From assembly GCA_038521345.1 (NCBI GenBank), contig JBCBKU010000001.1, forward strand, positions 1 through 64,000: a stretch of DNA of 64,000 bases, in the 5' to 3' direction. Of the stretch, positions 59,007 to 64,000 are shown piece after piece. The notes under the pieces were generated by a model that did not search any database, was not told the origin of the DNA, and worked only from the letters and a program-made list of their open reading frames with translations. The stretch is from JBCBKU01 sp038521345. Lineage in GTDB: Bacteria; Pseudomonadota; Alphaproteobacteria; Rhodobacterales; Rhodobacteraceae. Positions within the stretch are counted from its first letter, which is position 1. Every line of letters begins with the position of its first letter. The position numbers and the translations under genes are program-made.

Positions 59007-59813
59007 TCAGAGACCAAAGCGGGCGTATGTCGCCCGCTCTTCTAATTCGCTCATCACTCCGGACGCCATTTGCGTTCCGAATAGGCTTAGGTATGGGCGC
59101 CGAGCCGCGTACACTGCAAAACGCACCTTCTCGCCGAACCGCTCCTTCATCTTGGGAACAAGATGTCCCACGCCATCGGCCAATCCAACTTCGACGGCCG
59201 ACTGACCAACCCATACATCGCCTGTGAAAAGATCCTGATTGGCAAGGCGTTCGCCACGACGGATCTTGACGTGATCGATGAAGCTATCATGGATCTGTGT
59301 CTGGAGGGCTTTCAGTCGTTCAACGTCTTCTGGTTTTTCGGGCTTGAAGGGATCGAGGAGGCTCTTGGACTTGCCGGCCGTGTGCACCCGGCGCTCGATC
59401 CCGTACCGCGCAATGAACTCGCTGAACCCAAAACCGGCGGAGATCACACCGATGGACCCAAGAATTGAATTGGGATCCACCCAGATTTCGTCGGCCGCAC
59501 AGGCAAGCCAGTAGCCACCCGAAGCGGCGACATCCTCCACAAAGGCGAAGACGGGCACCTCTTTCTCCTCGGATAGCCGCCGAATGCGCGACGCTATAAG
59601 GGAGGACTGCGCCGGACTTCCGCCGGGAGAGTTGACAATAAGGGCGACTGCCGCAGGAGTTTTGCGACGGAAAGCCTTCTCGATTAAGGGCGCTAGCCCT
59701 GTATCGCTAAGTGACGCGCCACGGGCCTGTGCGGCAATAACACCTTGGAGGCGGATCACAGCGACGGTTGGAGGCGACGGTATGAAGGGTAGAGCGCGCA
59801 GCATGGAGCCCAT
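59007..59813 (-). CDS. S49-family signal-peptide-peptidase-like protease
   Basis: A 268-residue SppA/SohB-type serine protease. It begins PPTVAVIRLQGVIAAQ, then SPGGSPAQSSLIASRIRRL with the nucleophilic Ser, ASGGYWLACAADEIWVDPNSILGSIGVIS, and the general-base Lys region TAGKSKSLLDPFKPE. These enzymes cut signal peptides or membrane stubs. ATG 59813 is chosen; ATG 59804 is close behind, and the upstream frame runs into the divergent glycosyltransferase region. A hydrophobic N-terminal anchor is not evident. It leads the operon with the microprotein, antiporter and SDR. Confidence 0.88.
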   Translation of the reverse strand: MGSMLRALPFIPSPPTVAVIRLQGVIAAQARGASLSDTGLAPLIEKAFRRKTPAAVALIVNSPGGSPAQSSLIASRIRRLSEEKEVPVFAFVEDVAASGGYWLACAADEIWVDPNSILGSIGVISAGFGFSEFIARYGIERRVHTAGKSKSLLDPFKPEKPEDVERLKALQTQIHDSFIDHVKIRRGERLANQDLFTGDVWVGQSAVEVGLADGVGHLVPKMKERFGEKVRFAVYAARRPYLSLFGTQMASGVMSELEERATYARFGL

Positions 59814-59913
59814 GTAGAGCCCCGGTCCTGATGCAACAAGGCGCTTTTCCGAAGGTCGGGGCTGTGTTGCATCCGAGCCGATCTGCTTGCGCCAAGTTGT
59901 TTCGTCAGGGCTA

Positions 59914-60984
59914 ATGCCCGAGACGCCGGACCACGGGATCATCCAATTGAGTGACACTGTCGGAATAGCCGCGCTGATGAGAAACGAAGGCCCTTTCGTT
60001 TTGGACTGGGTAGCCCATCATCGTGCTTTGGGGTTCGGTCCTATCACCGTTTTTTCGGATCGCTGTGAAGATGGAACAATGGGTATCCTCGACGCTTTGG
60101 CATTGTCGGGGGCCATTACCCACCGGCAATGTCCACCTGGCAACGGACGGCCGCAGTGGCGAGTTCTAAAGTCTTTAGAAGACGACTTTCTTGGACAAGT
60201 CGGGTGGTTCGTTCATATCGATGCCGACGAATTTCTTGTTCTCGGCGAGGACTATGCCAGTGTGCAAGATCTTCTGGCGGCGCTGGTCGATGTTGACGCT
60301 CTGGCAATTCCTTGGCGGCTGTTTGGACATTCGGGCCATCTGACATTTCGGCCCGAGCCGGTGACCGAGCGTTTCACGATGGCCGCACCACAAGACATCA
60401 TTTTTCCTGCCGCGGGGCGGTTCTTCAAAAGCCTCTACAATGTTGGTGTGCAAGGATTTCGAGCGCCGGGCGTGCACCGACCCAAACAACGAAAGGGCGC
60501 AGCACCAGTATGGCGCGACGGGTACGGGCGCGATCCCGGCTGGGCCTTTTCAGCCGATGACAATCGTATCCTCCTAGACCCGGCATCGAACGAGCTGCGG
60601 CCGATCGTGGCCCTTCATCACTATTCCGTGCGTTCTGCAGAGGACTTTCTTGTAAAGCGCGCCAGAGGGCTACCAAACCGATCTAATAAAGACATCGACG
60701 CCGTCTATTGGGCCGAACGGAACTTCAACTCTGTCGAGGAAACCGGTGCCCTGCGCCACAAGGCTGGACGAGATGCGGAGCGCGTGCGCCTTATGGACAA
60801 TCCCGATGTTAGGCAAGCCCATGAGACCGCAGTCGAAATCCACCAAAGTCTCATCCTCGACTTGCTTGGCGACCCGAGGGAGAGAGAGCTTTACAGCCGG
60901 ATCGCGCTGCTAGCGACAAGCACACCGCCTGATCCCAATACGGCGCGGCGGTTGCTGAAACTTATCCACTCCGGACCCAGCTAG
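59914..60984 (+). CDS. GT2/GT92-like glycosyltransferase
   Basis: A 356-residue soluble protein. The N-terminal glycosyltransferase region has GIAALMRNEGPFVLDWVAHH (about 18-37), VFSDRCEDGTMGIL and HIDADEFLVLGEDY with a DADE metal motif. It ends LHHYSVRSAEDFLVKRARGL. This architecture is the DUF23/GT92-like group often annotated as glycosyl transferase 2. It is a close paralogue of the middle domain of the next gene. ATG 59914 follows CAGGG; a TTG at 59887 in frame is less likely. It is transcribed toward the giant fusion 59 bases downstream. The sugar and acceptor are unknown. Confidence 0.85.
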   Translation: MPETPDHGIIQLSDTVGIAALMRNEGPFVLDWVAHHRALGFGPITVFSDRCEDGTMGILDALALSGAITHRQCPPGNGRPQWRVLKSLEDDFLGQVGWFVHIDADEFLVLGEDYASVQDLLAALVDVDALAIPWRLFGHSGHLTFRPEPVTERFTMAAPQDIIFPAAGRFFKSLYNVGVQGFRAPGVHRPKQRKGAAPVWRDGYGRDPGWAFSADDNRILLDPASNELRPIVALHHYSVRSAEDFLVKRARGLPNRSNKDIDAVYWAERNFNSVEETGALRHKAGRDAERVRLMDNPDVRQAHETAVEIHQSLILDLLGDPRERELYSRIALLATSTPPDPNTARRLLKLIHSGPS

Positions 60985-61043
60985 CCGTGGCGCCGCGAAA
61001 CCGCTAGTCTGTACGCCAACGAGCAGACAAACCGGCCGATAAA

Positions 61044-64000
61044 ATGAGCCTGCCTAAAATCGCGTCACTTTGGATTGGTGGCAGCCTGAGCTTTTTGGAA
61101 CAGGTTTGCTTGAAGTCGTTTGTCGACCATGGCCACCATACCGTTCTATATGTCTATGGTCGTGTTGGTGGCGTCCCCACCGGGGTCGATGTTCAAGACG
61201 CCAACATCATCTATCCGAACCAGAATTTTATTCGTCACAAACGGTCCGGCAGTCCTGCTATCCACGCCGATGCATTCCGATATCGGATGATCGAGGTCGA
61301 GGATGTCATCTGGGTCGATGCCGACATGCTATGCATGCGTCCATGGGACTTTTCGAGTCCGTACGTTTTCGGCTGGGAGAAATCGGAGAGGCTCGTCTGT
61401 AACGCCGTTTTGGGTTTGCCCCGGGGCTCTGAAACCCTCGCAAAACTGAACACGCTTTGCTCAGACGAGTATCCCATTCCTCCGTGGGCCGCACCCGAGG
61501 AACGTACGCGCCTGGAAGAGGCCAAGGCCGCCGGGGATCCCGTTCATGTATCGGAGTTAAGTTGGGGAGTCTGGGGACCAGCCGCATTGACTCACTTCCT
61601 GTTCGAGACGGGGGAGATGTCCCATGTCTTGCCGCAGCAGGCCTTCTATCCAATTCCTTTCAAAGACCGGCGCGACCTCTTGGACCCAAAGGTCGATATC
61701 GCTGCCCAGTTGGGTTCCGGGTGCTACGGAGTTCATCTTTGGAACCGTCGGCTTAGACGGCGCATCGTCACCCATGAGAACGGCGTGCCGCATCCTGAGA
61801 GTTTCTTGGGTCGCGCGCTAGAGCGCCACCAGGTTGATCCCGGGGCGGCGCCAATTCCGGACGAGCCACCCGGCAAGGCTGCGGCAAGTGCACCGCCAGT
61901 GCCTGCCTTCCAATCGCAGATCGCCGTTGCCACGCCGCCGGCTGCCCGCGCATCCCTGCCGGTCGACCCCAACCCCCAAAGCACATCGGCCGCGCATCTG
62001 AGTGCTGTGCAGGAACGGCATACGAGTAGGACACTTGGTTGGCTGCCGGTCCCGGACCAGACTCCACCGAGCGAGCGCATCCTTGTTGTGACATCAATGA
62101 AGAACGAAGCTCCGTTCATTCTTGAATGGATCGCCTATAACCGGTCGATTGGTGTGACCGATTTCCTCGTCTACACGAACGACTGCTCGGACAATACCAC
62201 CGCAATTCTCGATCGTTTGGCGCAACTTGGACATGTCGTGCGAGTCGACAATCCCTGGCGGTCCGGCTCGGGCGAAAAACCACAGCATGTCGCCCTGAAG
62301 GACGCGGTTCGGCAGCCGTTGTTCCGCAGGGCGGATTGGGTGCTGACAATCGACGTCGACGAGTTCGTCAACATACACGTGGGCAACGGTACGTTTTCTG
62401 ACTTTTTTGATGCGGCGGGCCAGCCTAACGTTGCGAGCTTCACTTGGAAGTTCTTCGGCAACGGTGGAATCGACGCTTACGAAGACCGCCCGATCGCCGA
62501 ACAGTTCCTGCGATGCGCTCCCGAGGTGATCCCTAAGCCCAGACTGGGATGGGGGTTCAAGTCGATGTTCCACAAATCCTCGGGCTACCGTGCAATTGGA
62601 GTTCATCGGCCGCTGAAGCCACTTCAAAACAAGTTGAGTGACGTGCGTTGGGTCAACGGGTCGGGCAAGGTGATGCCGACCTCGACGTTGACTCGCGGAT
62701 GGCGTTCGACAACGCATTCGCTTGGCTATGAATTGGCCACGTTGAACCACTACGTATTGCGGTCGGCCGAGAGCTATCTTGTTAAGCGGGATCGCGGTCG
62801 GATTAATCACACGGATCAGGACCAGGGTTTGTACTATTGGACCCGCCGAAACTACGCGAGCGAGTGCGACAACAGAATTCTACGACGGCTTCCAAGGATG
62901 GAGGCTGAACGTGCCCAGCTGATGTCGGACCCCGATCTTGCGCGCCTGCACGAGGAAGCGGTCGCATGGCACCGTGCGAAGATCGACCGGCTGAAGAGTG
63001 ACCCCGATTACCTCGCACTGTTTCAAGAACTGATCAAACCGGATCGACCGGACGCAATCTTCGTTCGCAAGGAAGAGGCGCGGGAGGTAGTGGTTTCGGA
63101 GAAGCCGAGGATCGGACCTTTGGACGATATCCCGGACGTCCAGCGACCTGCTCTTGCCAAGTCGGTCACAAGACATCCGCGCTTTGAGTCTGTCGGTAAG
63201 ACTGCTGCTGAGGTGGGAGGCTTCCTATGGCAAGGCGCACAGAATGCTGCCGTGTTCATTCCGAGAGGACGCTCGCTGATCGTGTCGTTTGACGCGGAGA
63301 GCGACGTCAAAACCGAACAACAACGCCTTCCCGCCTGGTTCGAGACAGCACACACGGATTTGGGAGCATCTGTTCTGGGGGTCATGGCGGTAACCCGAAA
63401 TTGGTTCCGCGACCCGTTTGTTACCGAGGTTTTCGATGCGTTGCGCGATCAGGCGTTCTTCGACACATTTGACGACGTGCTTTTTCTCGGCCATTCGATG
63501 GGCGGCTACGGCGCCGCCGCGTTTTCACGGGCGGCAGGGGCCAAGGCGCGGGTCCTGGCAATTGCTCCGCAAGCCACCTTAAACCGGGCAGATGTACCAG
63601 GCGATGAGCGCTGGGGATGGACGGCTCGCCTTGATTGGACGGGTTCTTATGCGGATGCGGCGTCGCCGGTTGAAGCGAAACAGACAAGGTATCTGATTTA
63701 CGACCCGACGGACGAACTGGACGAGTTGCATGCATCGCGTTTCCGGTCTGAGGGCACGACCTTGCTCGCTGCCCCATTCATGGGGCACGCGCCGCAGAAA
63801 GATATGGCCACGGGGATCCCGGATATAGTGGGGTTGGCGTTGTCAGGCGAGTTGACGACATCGGCATTTCATCGGTTGCGCCGTGCGCGATGGTCCGAGC
63901 CGCGCTATCAGGACCGGGTGATCCGACGGGCGTTGGATCGTGGTCATCTTGGCCTTGCAAAGTCTGCGGCAAGGCGTGCGCTCCAGATCGGAATATCCAG
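61044..64000 (+). CDS. Multidomain glycosyltransferase - glycosyltransferase - alpha/beta hydrolase fusion (truncated at window end)
   Basis: An open frame of 985 codons with no stop before the window end, so 3'-partial. Residues 1-250 form a GT-A-like domain with VDADMLC (Asp92, Asp94). About 252-340 is a Pro/Ala-rich linker. About 346-650 repeats the GT2/GT92-like fold of the previous gene: VVTSMKNEAPFILEWIAYN, YTNDCSDNTTAIL, and DVDEF (Asp437, Asp439). About 740-940 is an alpha/beta-hydrolase-like domain with the nucleophile elbow LGHSMGGYGAA (Ser818), Asp887/890 and His915 in MGHAP. I chose ATG 61044; no clear ribosome site is seen. The two sugar-transfer domains and a putative esterase in one chain suggest coupled assembly and acyl editing of a glycan. 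Function unknown. Confidence 0.8.
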   Translation, partial: MSLPKIASLWIGGSLSFLEQVCLKSFVDHGHHTVLYVYGRVGGVPTGVDVQDANIIYPNQNFIRHKRSGSPAIHADAFRYRMIEVEDVIWVDADMLCMRPWDFSSPYVFGWEKSERLVCNAVLGLPRGSETLAKLNTLCSDEYPIPPWAAPEERTRLEEAKAAGDPVHVSELSWGVWGPAALTHFLFETGEMSHVLPQQAFYPIPFKDRRDLLDPKVDIAAQLGSGCYGVHLWNRRLRRRIVTHENGVPHPESFLGRALERHQVDPGAAPIPDEPPGKAAASAPPVPAFQSQIAVATPPAARASLPVDPNPQSTSAAHLSAVQERHTSRTLGWLPVPDQTPPSERILVVTSMKNEAPFILEWIAYNRSIGVTDFLVYTNDCSDNTTAILDRLAQLGHVVRVDNPWRSGSGEKPQHVALKDAVRQPLFRRADWVLTIDVDEFVNIHVGNGTFSDFFDAAGQPNVASFTWKFFGNGGIDAYEDRPIAEQFLRCAPEVIPKPRLGWGFKSMFHKSSGYRAIGVHRPLKPLQNKLSDVRWVNGSGKVMPTSTLTRGWRSTTHSLGYELATLNHYVLRSAESYLVKRDRGRINHTDQDQGLYYWTRRNYASECDNRILRRLPRMEAERAQLMSDPDLARLHEEAVAWHRAKIDRLKSDPDYLALFQELIKPDRPDAIFVRKEEAREVVVSEKPRIGPLDDIPDVQRPALAKSVTRHPRFESVGKTAAEVGGFLWQGAQNAAVFIPRGRSLIVSFDAESDVKTEQQRLPAWFETAHTDLGASVLGVMAVTRNWFRDPFVTEVFDALRDQAFFDTFDDVLFLGHSMGGYGAAAFSRAAGAKARVLAIAPQATLNRADVPGDERWGWTARLDWTGSYADAASPVEAKQTRYLIYDPTDELDELHASRFRSEGTTLLAAPFMGHAPQKDMATGIPDIVGLALSGELTTSAFHRLRRARWSEPRYQDRVIRRALDRGHLGLAKSAARRALQIGIS

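Noticed and set aside
62094..62810. Minus-strand open frame of 238 codons in the giant fusion gene
   Set aside because: The plus-strand frame is unbroken for almost 3 kb with glycosyltransferase motifs across this segment.

Overview
This window looks like a piece of a GC-rich alphaproteobacterial chromosome, most likely from the Rhodobacteraceae (Roseobacter group). The evidence is gene content and order: argH - small lipoproteins - DUF2834 - lysA - TIGR02302; ftsE-ftsX-plsC; the plant-like gshA; a four-helix-free, single-span aa3 oxidase subunit IV; ETF-QO; phaA-phaB; and the fdhD-mobA-mobB-moeA cluster. Genes are packed very tightly. Most same-strand neighbours overlap by 1-4 bases (ATGA, GTGA, TGATG, TAATG), and many convergent pairs overlap as well. 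No gene-free stretch exceeds 300 bases. I found no insertion sequence, prophage, integrase or CRISPR array.

Layout. 1-1318: the end of an rRNA operon (23S-5S spacer, 5S rRNA), a glycosyltransferase gene, then initiator tRNA-fMet. 1424-6304: accA, a PPOX-type flavoprotein, plsC, ftsX, ftsE and a zinc-ribbon membrane protein. 6310-12221 (minus): a tightly coupled arginine/lysine operon, argH, two tiny lipoproteins, DUF2834, lysA and the large TIGR02302 membrane protein. 12236-17360: tlpA, an EAL phosphodiesterase, the polyhydroxybutyrate genes phaA-phaB with a terminator, a microprotein, a LysR regulator and YdcH. 17484-25587: tRNA methyltransferase, DUF2007, polyprenyl diphosphate synthase, ispE, a TPR protein, ETF-QO, greA and an unknown membrane protein. 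25592-31443: molybdenum cofactor genes (a moeA fusion, mobB, mobA, fdhD), azlCD, a lipoprotein and oxidase subunit IV. 31527-37266: DUF6173, a metallo-beta-lactamase-fold hydrolase, acyl-CoA dehydrogenase, threonylcarbamoyl-AMP synthase, yqgE and a DsbD N-terminal-domain-like protein. 37263-43506: an RND efflux pump with its adaptor, moaB and a family-4-like uracil-DNA glycosylase. 43601-47550: pyrB, two unknown membrane proteins, a probably non-catalytic dihydroorotase homologue and plsY. 47544-54892: gshA, a membrane protein, rsmE, ubiA, an OmpA-domain protein with a coiled-coil partner, moaE, moaD and pgsA. 54930-59813: uvrC, an AT-rich spacer, a pteridine-reductase-like SDR, a Ca/Na antiporter, a zinc-ribbon microprotein and an S49 peptidase. 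59914-64000: two tandem glycosyltransferase genes. The second is a giant fusion (GT domain, linker, GT domain, alpha/beta-hydrolase domain) that runs off the window end.

Functionally the window is mostly core housekeeping: cofactor, amino-acid, pyrimidine, isoprenoid/quinone and phospholipid synthesis, and DNA repair. Molybdenum cofactor genes sit in three separate places (25.6-29.7, 42.2 and 53.5-54.2 kb). The most unusual items are the tripartite glycosyltransferase/hydrolase fusion at the right end, the MoeA fusion with an uncharacterised N-terminal domain, the dihydroorotase homologue lacking its metal-binding HxH, a uracil-DNA glycosylase lacking iron-sulfur ligands, several microproteins, and repeated use of one palindromic CTAG as the shared stop of convergent genes. 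Identifications rest on reading motifs by eye; no database search was run.
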